Shown in pieces: positions 26,740-34,501 of a stretch of 64,000 nucleotides of DNA. Below the pieces are notes generated by a model that saw only the letters and a list, made by a program, of their open reading frames with translations, searched no databases and was not told where the DNA came from. Within the stretch, counting starts at the first letter, position 1, and the number at the start of each line of letters is the position of its first letter. The stretch lies in assembly GCF_041020765.1 (NCBI RefSeq), contig NZ_JBEUEJ010000002.1; one strand, 5' to 3'. Origin of the DNA: Kineococcus terrestris. GTDB lineage: Bacteria; Actinomycetota; Actinomycetes; Actinomycetales; Kineococcaceae. The position numbers and the translations under genes are program-made.

Positions 26740-26774
26740 ACGGCGCGCGCCCCCGCCGGGGGGACGCGCGCCGT
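26740..26774 (-). terminator. Hairpin between HGxxPAAW-like gene and trpC
   Basis: Outer arms 26740-26749 and 26765-26774 pair perfectly and an inner C5/G5 stem continues them, leaving a short loop and one bulge. It starts 23 bp after the stop of the small membrane-protein gene and lies upstream of the trpC promoter, so it may end the hisI-side transcript before trpCBA. Confidence 0.6.
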
Positions 26775-26797
26775 GGGTGGCCGCGGCGGGCCGGGTG

Positions 26798-27073
26798 TCA
26801 GTGCGAGGGGCGGCGCAGGCCCACCGGCTTGCCGGAGGCGTCCTTGACGCCGTACCCGGCCTTGGACAGCGCGAAGCTGGCCACGAGCGAGGCGAGGATC
26901 ACCACGCTGCCGACGACGCCCCACACCAGGCTGGGGAACACGACCGCCAGGCACAGGATCAGGAAGCCGACGAGGGCGATGCCCACCCCGGCCCAGGCCG
27001 CGACGCTGTGCCCGTGGCCGAGCTCGTCGTGGGCGCCGTCGGGGTGCTGGTCTTCAGGTCGCTCGGTCGTCAC
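26798..27073 (-). CDS. Small membrane protein, HGxxPAAW family (DUF6704)
   Basis: A 91-aa protein with a hydrophilic N-terminus, the family motif in the form HGHSVAAW (Val where Pro is usual), and two membrane helices (about residues 27-46 and 50-70), then a basic tail ending KPVGLRRPSH. The family is of unknown function and typically sits between trp genes in actinobacteria. GTG at 27073 follows GAGGAG at a normal distance. Confidence 0.85.
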   Translation of the reverse strand: MTTERPEDQHPDGAHDELGHGHSVAAWAGVGIALVGFLILCLAVVFPSLVWGVVGSVVILASLVASFALSKAGYGVKDASGKPVGLRRPSH

Positions 27074-27136
27074 GGTCGCTCCTCGGTCACGGTCTGCGTG
27101 CGGTCCTGCCGACGGCCACGGTACCGGCGCCCGCGC

Positions 27137-27805
27137 TCAGCGCGACGGGCCGGACCCCGGGGGACCGGTGGACCCGCCGCCCGCCGGCCCGCCGCCCGTG
27201 GGGTCGTCCCCGCGGGTCAGGGAGTCCCACGCCGCCGCCGGGTCCTCGGCGGCCCCCGGGGCGCGGGGGGCCGGGTGCGCGCCGGGGGCCCCGGAGGTCA
27301 CCGAGGCGTCGCGCTCGTAGCGGCGCGAGGCGGGGGCGCCGGCCCAGCGGCGGCCGCGCACGAGCACCCCGGCGCCCGCCAGGGCCGCCGCGGCTCCGGC
27401 GGCCGCGGACACCGCCGGCCACGGCGAGACGTCGACGGGACCGGCGGCCGCGGCGCTCGTGCGCCCGCTGGCCGCCCGGGCCGCCGCGTCCAGGCCGTCC
27501 TGCGGCTGCGCGAGGACCGCGAGGCTGGCGGCGGCCACGCCCGTCCCGGCCAGCAGCAGCACGAGGGCGGCCAGCGCGCGCGCCAGGCGGCGGCCGATGG
27601 CGGCGGCGAGGGCGGCCGCGGCGCCGACGAGGGCCGCCGCGGTGGCCAGCGGGGCCGCCGCGCGGCCGGTGGCGCCCACCGGCACGAGACCGGTGGGGGT
27701 CTCCACCGCGCCCGCCAGCCACTGCGGCGCGCCGGCGGCCAGCGCCAGCAGCGACCCGCCGGCCGCGAGGAGGAGCAGGGCGCCGCGCTCGCGGGCGGGG
27801 TTCAC
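27137..27805 (-). CDS. Trp biosynthesis-associated membrane protein
   Basis: A 222-aa protein with four hydrophobic segments in its first 175 residues and a Gly/Pro-rich hydrophilic C-terminal tail. The layout (two helices, a loop with QWLAGAVETPTGLVPVGATG, two more helices) and position match the actinobacterial TIGR02234 family normally located between trpE and trpC. Function unknown. GTG at 27805 overlaps the hisI stop by 4 bp, so it directly follows hisI here without trpE. Confidence 0.85.
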   Translation of the reverse strand: MNPARERGALLLLAAGGSLLALAAGAPQWLAGAVETPTGLVPVGATGRAAAPLATAAALVGAAAALAAAIGRRLARALAALVLLLAGTGVAAASLAVLAQPQDGLDAAARAASGRTSAAAAGPVDVSPWPAVSAAAGAAAALAGAGVLVRGRRWAGAPASRRYERDASVTSGAPGAHPAPRAPGAAEDPAAAWDSLTRGDDPTGGGPAGGGSTGPPGSGPSR

Positions 27806-28203
27806 GCCCCCGGCCCCGCCGCGGCGACGGGCAGCGGGCGGGCGTCGAAGCAGGTGCGGTCGCCGGTGTGGCAGGCGGCGCCGACCTGGTCGACCTCGAC
27901 GAGGAGGGCGTCGCCGTCGCAGTCCAGCGAGACGCGCTTGACGTGCTGCACGTGCCCGGAGGTGTCGCCCTTGCGCCACAGCGAGCGCCGGCTGCGCGAC
28001 CAGTACGTCGCCCGCCCCGTGGTCAGGGTGCTGGCCAGGGCCGTCTCGTCCATCCACGCCACCATGAGGACCTCGCGGGTGTCGTGCTGCTGCACGACGG
28101 CGCACACCAGGCCGGCCGGGTCGCGCTTGAGCAGCGCGGCGACGGCCGGGTCGAGGACGGGGACGGCAGCGGGCACGGGAGCAGCGGGGACGGCGTCGGG
28201 CAC
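27802..28203 (-). CDS. hisI: Phosphoribosyl-AMP cyclohydrolase
   Basis: A 133-aa enzyme catalysing the third step of histidine synthesis. Seen: VLMVAWMDETALASTLTTG, ATYWSRSRRSLWRKGDTSG, and the zinc-binding cysteines in SLDCDGDALLVEV and GAACHTGDRTCF. It is the stand-alone cyclohydrolase; no HisE domain is attached (hisE is at 33009-33272). GTG at 28203 is the only usable start in frame; CATCAT lies 7 nt before it, a possible leaderless promoter. Divergent from the gene at 28262. Confidence 0.94.
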   Translation of the reverse strand: MPDAVPAAPVPAAVPVLDPAVAALLKRDPAGLVCAVVQQHDTREVLMVAWMDETALASTLTTGRATYWSRSRRSLWRKGDTSGHVQHVKRVSLDCDGDALLVEVDQVGAACHTGDRTCFDARPLPVAAAGPGA

Positions 28204-28261
28204 GGGCTCGATGATGGCACCGCCCGCGGCGACGGCCCGCCCGCCGTGCGACGATCCCGCC

Positions 28262-28909
28262 GTGACCGCCCTCGCCGCCCGCGAACGCTCCGGCCTCTGC
28301 GACGACGCGCTGGCCGCCGGCCCGGACGCGCCGACGCTGTGCGAGGGGTGGAGCGTGCGCGACCTGCTCGTGCACCTGCACGTGCGCGACGGGCGCCCCG
28401 ACGTGGCCCTCGGCGAGGCCGCCGGGCGGCTGCTGCCCGCCCTCGGCCGCCGCGCCGGGCGGGTGCAGCAGGACCTGGCCGCCCTGCCGTTCGGCGAGCT
28501 CGTCGAGCGGGTGCGCTCGGGGCCGCCGGCGTGGAGCCCGGCCCGCGCGGGCGCCGTCGACGAGCTGGTCAACCTCGCCGAGTTCTTCACCCACCGCGAG
28601 GACGTGCGCCGGGCGCAGGACGGCTGGGCCCCGCGGGAGCTGGACGCCCAGGAGTCGCGGGCGCTGTGGCGCACGGCGCGGACCCTGGCGCGGGTGGCGT
28701 ACCACCGCTCCGGCGTGGGCGTGGTGCTCGTCGTCCCGGACGGCCCGCGCGCCGCCGTGCGCAAGGGCGTGCCCGCCGTCACGCTCACCGGGCAGCCGCA
28801 GGAGCTGCTGCTGCACGCCTTCGGGCGCCGCTCGCGGGCCCGCGTGGAGGTCGGCGGCTTCCCGCAGGCCGTCCACCGCTTCCAGCAGGCCTTCCCCGCC
28901 GCGGGCTGA
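28262..28909 (+). CDS. TIGR03085-family protein (mycothiol maleylpyruvate isomerase/DinB-like fold)
   Basis: A 215-aa protein with the N-terminal helical segment SGLCDDALAAGPDAPTLCEGW and the metal-site type motif VRDLLVHLHVRDGRPD, plus the conserved LAEFFTHREDVRRAQ. The fold is shared with mycothiol-dependent enzymes; the reaction is unknown. GTG at 28262 gives the family N-terminus MTALAARER. It lies between hisI and hisF on the opposite strand and ends 16 bp before the end of hisF. Confidence 0.85.
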   Translation: MTALAARERSGLCDDALAAGPDAPTLCEGWSVRDLLVHLHVRDGRPDVALGEAAGRLLPALGRRAGRVQQDLAALPFGELVERVRSGPPAWSPARAGAVDELVNLAEFFTHREDVRRAQDGWAPRELDAQESRALWRTARTLARVAYHRSGVGVVLVVPDGPRAAVRKGVPAVTLTGQPQELLLHAFGRRSRARVEVGGFPQAVHRFQQAFPAAG

Positions 28910-28925
28910 GGCCCCCGCAGGACCC

Positions 28926-29699
28926 TCAGCGCACGGGGACGCCCCCGGCGCGCAGGGCGTCCTTGACCTGCCCGATCGTCAGCTGCTGGAAGTGGAAGAC
29001 GCTCGCGGCCAGGACGGCGTCGGCGCCCGCGGCCACGGCCGGCGCGAAGTGCTCGACCGCGCCGGCGCCGCCGCTGGCGACCAGCGGCACGGACACGCGG
29101 GCCCGGACGGCCGCGAGCATCTCCAGGTCGAAGCCGGCCTTCGTGCCGTCGGCGTCCATCGAGTTCAGCAGCACCTCCCCCGCCCCCAGCTCCGCGGCGC
29201 GCGCGGCCCACTCCACCGCGTCCAGGCCCGTGCCGCGCCGCCCGCCGTGCGTGGTGACCTCGTAGCCGGAGGCGGTCGGCGGCGTGCCCGGCGGGGTGCG
29301 CCGGGCGTCGACGGAGACGACGAGGACCTGCGAGCCGAAGCGGTGGGCGATCTCGCGGATCAGCTCCGGACGGGCGATGGCGGCCGTGTTGACGCCCACC
29401 TTGTCCGCGCCGGCGCGCAGCAGCCGCGAGACGTCCTCCGTGCTGCGCACCCCGCCGCCGACGGTCAGCGGGATGAACACCTGCTCGGCGGTGCGGCGCA
29501 CCACGTCGTAGGTCGTCTCGCGCGAGCCCGAGGAGGCCGTCACGTCGAGGAACGTCAGCTCGTCGGCGCCCTCGGCGTCGTAGCGGTGCGCCAGCTCGAC
29601 GGGGTCGCCCGCGTCGCGCAGGTCGGTGAAGTTGACGCCCTTGACGACGCGCCCGGCGTCCACGTCCAGGCAGGGGATGACTCGCACCGCGACGCTCAC
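28926..29699 (-). CDS. hisF: Imidazole glycerol phosphate synthase, cyclase subunit
   Basis: A 257-aa TIM-barrel cyclase that makes imidazole glycerol phosphate and AICAR with ammonia from HisH. Catalytic Asp residues are in VIPCLDVDAGRVVKGVNF and LLNSMDADGT; phosphate loops include TVGGGVRSTEDV and ASGGAGAVEHF. hisH and hisA are not in the window. TACCCT (29706-29711) is 6 nt before GTG 29699, indicating a leaderless mRNA. Confidence 0.97.
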   Translation of the reverse strand: MSVAVRVIPCLDVDAGRVVKGVNFTDLRDAGDPVELAHRYDAEGADELTFLDVTASSGSRETTYDVVRRTAEQVFIPLTVGGGVRSTEDVSRLLRAGADKVGVNTAAIARPELIREIAHRFGSQVLVVSVDARRTPPGTPPTASGYEVTTHGGRRGTGLDAVEWAARAAELGAGEVLLNSMDADGTKAGFDLEMLAAVRARVSVPLVASGGAGAVEHFAPAVAAGADAVLAASVFHFQQLTIGQVKDALRAGGVPVR

Positions 29700-29767
29700 A
29701 CCGGGAGGGTAGTCGCCCCCGCGCGCTCCCCCGGCGCCCCCGCGATCACCGGGGTAGCGTGCCGGGC

Positions 29768-31024
29768 GTGACCTCCCTGCGGTTCGCCGACGTCGACAGC
29801 CACGACCCGGACGCGGTGGACGCGTGGGCCCGCGTGCCCGCCGTGGCGATGCTGCAGGAGCTGCCCGACGAGGCGCAGCGCGCCGCCCGCCGCCGCTCCG
29901 TGGCCGGGCACCGGCTGCGCGCGGCGTTCGACGGTGACGAGCCCGTCGGCACGCTGCGCTCCTTCGACACCGAGCTGACGCTGCCGGGCGCCGGGCCGGT
30001 CACCGTGGACGCGGTCAGCTCCGTGGGCGTGCTGCCCACCCACCGCCGCCGCGGCGTCCTGCGGCACCTGGTGGCCGAGGACCTGCGGCGCGCTCGCGAG
30101 ACCGGGCACGCCCTGGCGGCGCTCATCGCGATGGAGGCGCCCATCTACGGCCGCTTCGGCTTCGGCGCCGCGACCCGCTCGACGACGTGGACGCTGGACG
30201 CCGACCGGGCGGTCCTGCGCCCCGACGCCCCCGCGGGCGGGACGCTGCGCCTGCTGGACCCGCGCGCCGGGGCCGGCGCGCAGCGCGAGGTGCACGACCG
30301 CGCCCGCCGCGCCCGCGCCGGCGGGCTGGAGCGCGACCGGCGCTGGTGGGACGAGCGCTTCGCCGTCCCGTCGCCGGCGGACCGGCGCACCCACCTCGTC
30401 GTGCACTCCGGCGAGGACGGGCACCCCGACGGGTACGCCCTGTACGAGCTGACGGAGGCGTGGGCGGGCCGGGTGCCGCGCTCCAGCGCCCGCGTGCTGG
30501 ACCTGACCGCGGTGACGGCGGCGGCCTACGCGGACCTGTGGCGGTTCGTGGCCTCGGTGGACCTCGTGCGCACCGTCAGCGCGGGCGACCGCCCCGAGGA
30601 CGAGCTGCTGCCGCACCTGCTGGCCGACCCGCGCGCCGCGCAGCAGCAGCCCGTCGACGACTTCCTGTGGCTGCGGGTCCTCGACGTGCCCGGAGCGCTG
30701 TGCGCCCGCCGCTACCTGGGCCGCGACTCCCTCGTGCTGCGCGTGGAGGACCCTGACGGCCTGGCCGGCGGCACGGTCCGCCTGAGCGTCGAGGGACCGG
30801 CGCGCACGCCGGACGGGTGGACGTGCGGGCAGGTGGAGACGTGCGCCGACGAGCCCGACGTGGTGCTGGGCGTGGCCGAGCTGGGGGCGCTGCTGCTGGG
30901 CGGCGGCCGCGCGACCGCGCTGGCGGCCGCCGGTCGGCTGGTGTGCGCCTCCCCCGACCGGGCCTGGCGGCTGGACGCGCTGCTGGCCACCCCCGAGCAG
31001 CCGTGGTGCCCCACCTGGTTCTGA
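29768..31024 (+). CDS. Eis-like GNAT N-acetyltransferase
   Basis: A 418-aa protein with the tripartite Eis layout: N-terminal GNAT domain with acetyl-CoA motif VGVLPTHRRRGVLRHLVAE (about 85-105), the catalytic Tyr in EAPIYGRFGFG, a second GNAT-like domain, and a C-terminal SCP2-like domain ending in Phe, whose carboxylate is the catalytic base in mycobacterial Eis. Eis proteins acetylate aminoglycosides, peptides or other amines; the substrate here is unknown. GTG at 29768 is chosen over GTG 29759 because TAGCGT (29755-29760) is 7 nt upstream, a leaderless start. Confidence 0.88.
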   Translation: MTSLRFADVDSHDPDAVDAWARVPAVAMLQELPDEAQRAARRRSVAGHRLRAAFDGDEPVGTLRSFDTELTLPGAGPVTVDAVSSVGVLPTHRRRGVLRHLVAEDLRRARETGHALAALIAMEAPIYGRFGFGAATRSTTWTLDADRAVLRPDAPAGGTLRLLDPRAGAGAQREVHDRARRARAGGLERDRRWWDERFAVPSPADRRTHLVVHSGEDGHPDGYALYELTEAWAGRVPRSSARVLDLTAVTAAAYADLWRFVASVDLVRTVSAGDRPEDELLPHLLADPRAAQQQPVDDFLWLRVLDVPGALCARRYLGRDSLVLRVEDPDGLAGGTVRLSVEGPARTPDGWTCGQVETCADEPDVVLGVAELGALLLGGGRATALAAAGRLVCASPDRAWRLDALLATPEQPWCPTWF

Positions 31025-31027
31025 CCC

Positions 31028-31669
31028 GTGCCCGCCGCCGTGCCCGGCGGTGACGTCGTGCCGGGCACCGCGGCGCTCACCGGGCGACTGCTGCCGCTGC
31101 TGAGCCCCCCGGTGCCGGCGGCGGGCCCGTGGGTGGTGGCCGTCGACGGGCCGTCGGGGGCGGGCAAGACGGTCCTGGCCGGGGCCCTGGCGGCCGCGCT
31201 GGCGGCGCCGCTGCTGCACGTGGAGGACCTCTACCCCGGCTGGGACGGGCTCGCGGCCTCGGTGCCGCTGCTGGCCGACGGGGTCCTCGCGCCGCTGGCC
31301 GCCGGACGGCCCGGCCGCTACCGGCGCTGGGACTGGAGCGCGGACGCGCCCGGCGCGGACGTCGAGGTGCCGCCGGCGCCGCTGCTCGTCGTCGAGGGCG
31401 TCGGCTGCGGGGCGCGGGCCGCGGCCCGGTGGGTCTCGCGCCTGGTGTGGGTGCAGGCCCCCGCCGGCCTGCGCCGCGAGCGGGCGCTGGCCCGCGACGG
31501 CGACGCGTACGCCCCGCACTGGGAGCGCTGGGCCGCGCAGGAGGCGCGGCTGTTCGCCGCCGAGGGCACCCGCGGGCGGGCGGACGTCGTGGTGGACAGC
31601 GGGTCGCCGGGCGGGACCGACGGGACCGGCGGACCCGGCTGGCGCCTGCTGCGCCCGGTCGCCGGGTGA
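31028..31669 (+). CDS. P-loop kinase, uridine kinase-like
   Basis: A 213-aa P-loop NTPase. Walker A is DGPSGAGKTVLAGAL (about 41-55); LLHVEDLYPGWDGL is the uridine-kinase-type acidic D-x-Y substrate segment, and PAPLLVVEGVGCG is a Walker B-like strand. The substrate is not known. GTG at 31028 lies 3 bp after the stop of the Eis-like gene, so the two form an operon. Confidence 0.75.
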   Translation: MPAAVPGGDVVPGTAALTGRLLPLLSPPVPAAGPWVVAVDGPSGAGKTVLAGALAAALAAPLLHVEDLYPGWDGLAASVPLLADGVLAPLAAGRPGRYRRWDWSADAPGADVEVPPAPLLVVEGVGCGARAAARWVSRLVWVQAPAGLRRERALARDGDAYAPHWERWAAQEARLFAAEGTRGRADVVVDSGSPGGTDGTGGPGWRLLRPVAG

Positions 31670-31684
31670 GGTCCCGCGCGCGCC

Positions 31685-32137
31685 TCAGCCCGGCGGGGGC
31701 TGCGGCGCGCGCGAGCGCACCAGCCGCGCCAGCCGCTCGGCCTCGGCCTGCGCGTGGGCGCCGTCGGCGCGCTGCACGGCCATGACCGCCAGGTTCTGCC
31801 CGTCGTCCAGGTCCAGCGTCAGCCACGGGTCGGCGCCGCCGAAGCGCACGGCGATCACCGCGCCCCAGTCCACCCGCGTCGTGTAGAGGACGTTGCGCAC
31901 GACGAGCGCGTCGTCGGTGGGCAGGGCGCGCACCCCGACCAGGCGCACGAGCCCGCCGGCGACGAGGGCGGCGAACACGAGCGCGGACAGCGTGTCCACG
32001 ACCGTCCACCCCGAGTCCGGGGAGGTGCCCAGCGCGATCGAGACCACCAGCATCGTCACCACGACGAGGACGGCGACGGCGTACCCGGCGATCCGCGCGC
32101 GCCGGGGCCGGAACGGCGCGTCCAGCCGGGCGGTCAC
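31685..32137 (-). CDS. Membrane protein with PH-like domain
   Basis: A 150-aa protein with two membrane helices (about residues 16-36 and 47-67) followed by a cytoplasmic beta-rich domain (VGVRALPTDDALVVRNVLYTTRVDWGAV) that resembles the bacterial PH domain (DUF/PH_6-type) common in actinobacteria. Function unknown. GTG at 32137 overlaps the hisG stop by 4 bp, so it is co-transcribed with hisE-hisG. Confidence 0.75.
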   Translation of the reverse strand: MTARLDAPFRPRRARIAGYAVAVLVVVTMLVVSIALGTSPDSGWTVVDTLSALVFAALVAGGLVRLVGVRALPTDDALVVRNVLYTTRVDWGAVIAVRFGGADPWLTLDLDDGQNLAVMAVQRADGAHAQAEAERLARLVRSRAPQPPPG

Positions 32138-32979
32138 AGCCGGCAGGCGTGGATGCTGGTCACGAGGATCGCGCGCGCACCCAGGTCGTACAGCTCGTCC
32201 ATGACGCGGTTGGTGGACGACTTGCTCACCATGGCCCGCACCGCGACCCAGTCGGGGTCGGCCAGCGGGGAGACCGTGGGCGACTCCAGGCCGGGGGTGA
32301 TCGCGCAGGCGGCCTCGACGAGGTGCTTGGGGCAGTCGTAGTCGACCATCGCGTACTGCCGGGCCACGAGCACGCCCTGCAGGCGGCGCACGAGGACGTC
32401 GACGGCCGGGTCCGCGGGGGCGCCCGTGCGGCGCACCAGGACGGCCTCCGAGCGCATCACCGGCTCCCCGAAGACCTCCAGCCCCGCGGCGCGCAGCGTG
32501 GTGCCGGTCTCCACGACGTCGGCGATCACGTCGGCGATGCCGAGGGCCACGGCGGTCTCCACGGCCCCGTCCAGGTGCACGACGTCGGCCGACACCCCGT
32601 GCTCGGCCAGGTGCTTGCCCAGCAGCCCCGAGTAGCTCGTCGCGATCCGCCGGCCCTGCAGGTCGGTCACCGAGGCGGCCGTGCCCGGGCGGGCGGCGAG
32701 CCGGAAGGTGCTGCGCGCGAAGCCCAGCGGCAGCACCTCGTCGGCCGGCGCGCGCGAGTCCAGCAGCAGGTCGCGGCCGGTGACGCCGACGTCCAGCGTG
32801 CCCGAGCCCACGTACAGGGCGATGTCGCGCGGGCGCAGGAAGACGAACTGGGCGTTGTTGTCCGGGTCGTCGAGGATGAGCTCCTTGGCCTCGCGGCGCT
32901 GGTTGTACCCCGCCTCGCGCAGCATGGCGCTGGCGGCCTCCGACAGCGACCCCTTGTTGGGGACGGCGATGCGCAGCAC
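32134..32979 (-). CDS. hisG: ATP phosphoribosyltransferase (long form)
   Basis: A 281-aa enzyme, the first and feedback-regulated step of histidine synthesis. The N-terminus RIAVPNKGSLSEAASAML, the active-site loop DVGVTGRDLLLDSRAP and phosphate-binding GIADVIADVVETGTTLRAAG are clear, and the C-terminal ACT-like regulatory domain (LVEAACAITPGLESPTVSPL, KSSTNRVMDELYDLGARAIL) shows the long, hexameric, histidine-inhibited form. GTG at 32979 follows GAGGAG. Confidence 0.97.
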   Translation of the reverse strand: MLRIAVPNKGSLSEAASAMLREAGYNQRREAKELILDDPDNNAQFVFLRPRDIALYVGSGTLDVGVTGRDLLLDSRAPADEVLPLGFARSTFRLAARPGTAASVTDLQGRRIATSYSGLLGKHLAEHGVSADVVHLDGAVETAVALGIADVIADVVETGTTLRAAGLEVFGEPVMRSEAVLVRRTGAPADPAVDVLVRRLQGVLVARQYAMVDYDCPKHLVEAACAITPGLESPTVSPLADPDWVAVRAMVSKSSTNRVMDELYDLGARAILVTSIHACRL

Positions 32980-33008
32980 GGGTCGGTCTCCTCGTCTCGG
33001 GCGGTGCG

Positions 33009-33272
33009 TCACAGGTGGGCGTACACGTCGTCGAGCGTCAGCCCGCGCGCGATGAGCAGCACCTGCAGGTGGTACAGCAGCTGCGAGACCTCCTCGGCGG
33101 TGCGCTCGGCGGTCTCGTGCTCGGCGGCCATCCACACCTCGGCGGCCTCCTCGACGACCTTCTTGCCGATGGCGTGCACGCCGGCGTCGAGCTCGACGAC
33201 GGTGCCGGAGCCCGCCGGGCGCGTGCGCGCCTTGTCCGTCAGCTCGGCGAACAGCTCGTCGAAGGTCTTCAC
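33009..33272 (-). CDS. hisE: Phosphoribosyl-ATP pyrophosphatase
   Basis: An 87-aa MazG-fold enzyme for the second step of histidine synthesis. Seen: KTFDELFAELTDKAR, HAIGKKVVEEAAEVWMAAEH with the metal-binding Glu pairs, and EEVSQLLYHLQVLLIARGL. Full family length. TAGACT (33280-33285) stands 7 nt before GTG 33272, a leaderless promoter for hisEG and the PH-domain gene. Confidence 0.96.
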   Translation of the reverse strand: MKTFDELFAELTDKARTRPAGSGTVVELDAGVHAIGKKVVEEAAEVWMAAEHETAERTAEEVSQLLYHLQVLLIARGLTLDDVYAHL

Positions 33273-33347
33273 GGCGGCGAGTCTAGGCGGGCGCGCGGGC
33301 GGGCCCGGGAGCGGTGGGGCCGCCCCCGGGCCGCTCCGGGGCCGGTC

Positions 33348-33827
33348 TCAGGCGAGCGGGGCGACGCCGCGCAGCGCGACGACGGTCTCCAGCGCCGCCA
33401 GCACGGCTTCGGCGCCCTTGTCCTCGCGGGAGCCGCGCAGGCCGGCCCGGTGCAGCGCCTGCGCCTCGTTGTCGACGGTGAGGACGCCGAAGCCCACCGG
33501 CACGCCGGTGGTGACGGCGACCTGCGTCAGGCCCTGGGTGGCGGCGTCGCACACGTAGTCGAAGTGCGGGGTGCCGCCGCGGATGACCACGCCGAGGGCG
33601 ACGACGGCGTCGACGCCCGTGCGGGCCAGGCGGGCCGCGGCCACGGGCAGCTCGAAGGCGCCGGGGACGCGGACCTCCACGACGTCGGTGGTGCCGGACT
33701 CCTCCAGCGCGCGGCGCGCGCCCGCCAGCAGGCCGTCCATGACCTCCGCGTGCCAGCGGGCGGCGACGACCGCCACGCGCAGGCCGCTGCCGTCGACCGT
33801 GATCTCGGGGCTGCCGTCGCCGCTCAT
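33348..33827 (-). CDS. ribH: 6,7-dimethyl-8-ribityllumazine synthase
   Basis: A 159-aa enzyme condensing ribityl-aminouracil with dihydroxybutanone phosphate; it forms icosahedral or pentameric shells. Landmarks: RVAVVAARWHAEVMDGLL, VPGAFELPVAAARLA, VALGVVIRGGTPHFDYVCD with the catalytic His, and GVLTVDNEAQALHRAG. ATG at 33827 overlaps the ribB stop (ATGA). Confidence 0.97.
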   Translation of the reverse strand: MSGDGSPEITVDGSGLRVAVVAARWHAEVMDGLLAGARRALEESGTTDVVEVRVPGAFELPVAAARLARTGVDAVVALGVVIRGGTPHFDYVCDAATQGLTQVAVTTGVPVGFGVLTVDNEAQALHRAGLRGSREDKGAEAVLAALETVVALRGVAPLA

Positions 33828-34501
33828 CGCGCGTCCTCCGCGTCGCTCGTGGTGCTGGTGCTGGTGCTGGTGGCCAGGTGCTCGCGCAGCTGCGCGATGG
33901 TCAGGACGGGCAGGTCGTGCTCCCTGCCGAGCGCGACGACGTCGTCCCAGCGGGCCATCGACCCGTCGTCGCGCACGAGCTCGGCGATGACGCCCACGGG
34001 CGCCAGGCCGGCCAGCCGGCACAGGTCGACCGCGGCCTCGGTGTGCCCGGGCCGCTCCAGGACGCCGCCCGGGCGCGCGCGCAGCGGGAAGACGTGCCCG
34101 GGGCGCACGAGGTCGGCCGGGGTGCTGGCCGGGTCGGCCAGCACCCGCGCGGTGCGGGCCCGGTCGGCCGCCGAGATGCCCGTGGTGATACCCGTGGCGG
34201 CGTCGGCGCTGACCGTGTAGTCGGTGCGCAGCGAGTCCTCGTTGCGCTCGACCATGGGTGGCAGGTCCAGCGCGGCGGCCCGCTCGGCGCTCATCGGGAC
34301 GCAGAGCATCCCCGAGGTGTGCCGCACGGTCCAGCCGATCCACTCGGCCGTGGCCAGCTGCGCGGCCAGGACCACGTCGCCCTCGTCCTCGCGCGCGGCG
34401 TCGTCGGTCACCAGGACGGGCCGGCCGGCGGCCAGGGACTGCAGCGCGGCGGCCACCGCCTCGGCGGCGCCCGTGGGGGCCGGCGCGCAGGGCGCGCTCA
34501 C
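33824..34501 (-). CDS. ribB: 3,4-dihydroxy-2-butanone 4-phosphate synthase, without GTP cyclohydrolase II domain
   Basis: A 225-aa enzyme making the four-carbon donor for lumazine from ribulose 5-phosphate. It has the metal/substrate motif LVTDDAAREDEGDVVLAA, RHTSGMLCVPMS, TDYTVSADAATGITTGISAADRA (in part) and GHTEAAVDLCRLAGL. The protein stops just after LTIAQLREHL, where actinobacterial RibBA proteins normally run into the GTP cyclohydrolase II domain; that domain is absent, so this is a stand-alone RibB with a short Ser/Thr tail. GTG at 34501 overlaps the ribD-ribE stop by 4 bp. Confidence 0.93.
   Translation of the reverse strand: MSAPCAPAPTGAAEAVAAALQSLAAGRPVLVTDDAAREDEGDVVLAAQLATAEWIGWTVRHTSGMLCVPMSAERAAALDLPPMVERNEDSLRTDYTVSADAATGITTGISAADRARTARVLADPASTPADLVRPGHVFPLRARPGGVLERPGHTEAAVDLCRLAGLAPVGVIAELVRDDGSMARWDDVVALGREHDLPVLTIAQLREHLATSTSTSTTSDAEDAR

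Noticed and set aside
25868..28909. 1,013-codon plus-strand frame across trpC to hisI
   Set aside because: Antisense to trp and his genes; only the last 216 codons (from 28262) are a real gene.
31685..32137. PH-domain-like membrane protein as part of histidine biosynthesis
   Set aside because: Only the 4-bp overlap with hisG suggests this; the protein has no enzyme motifs and such proteins are common next to unrelated genes.
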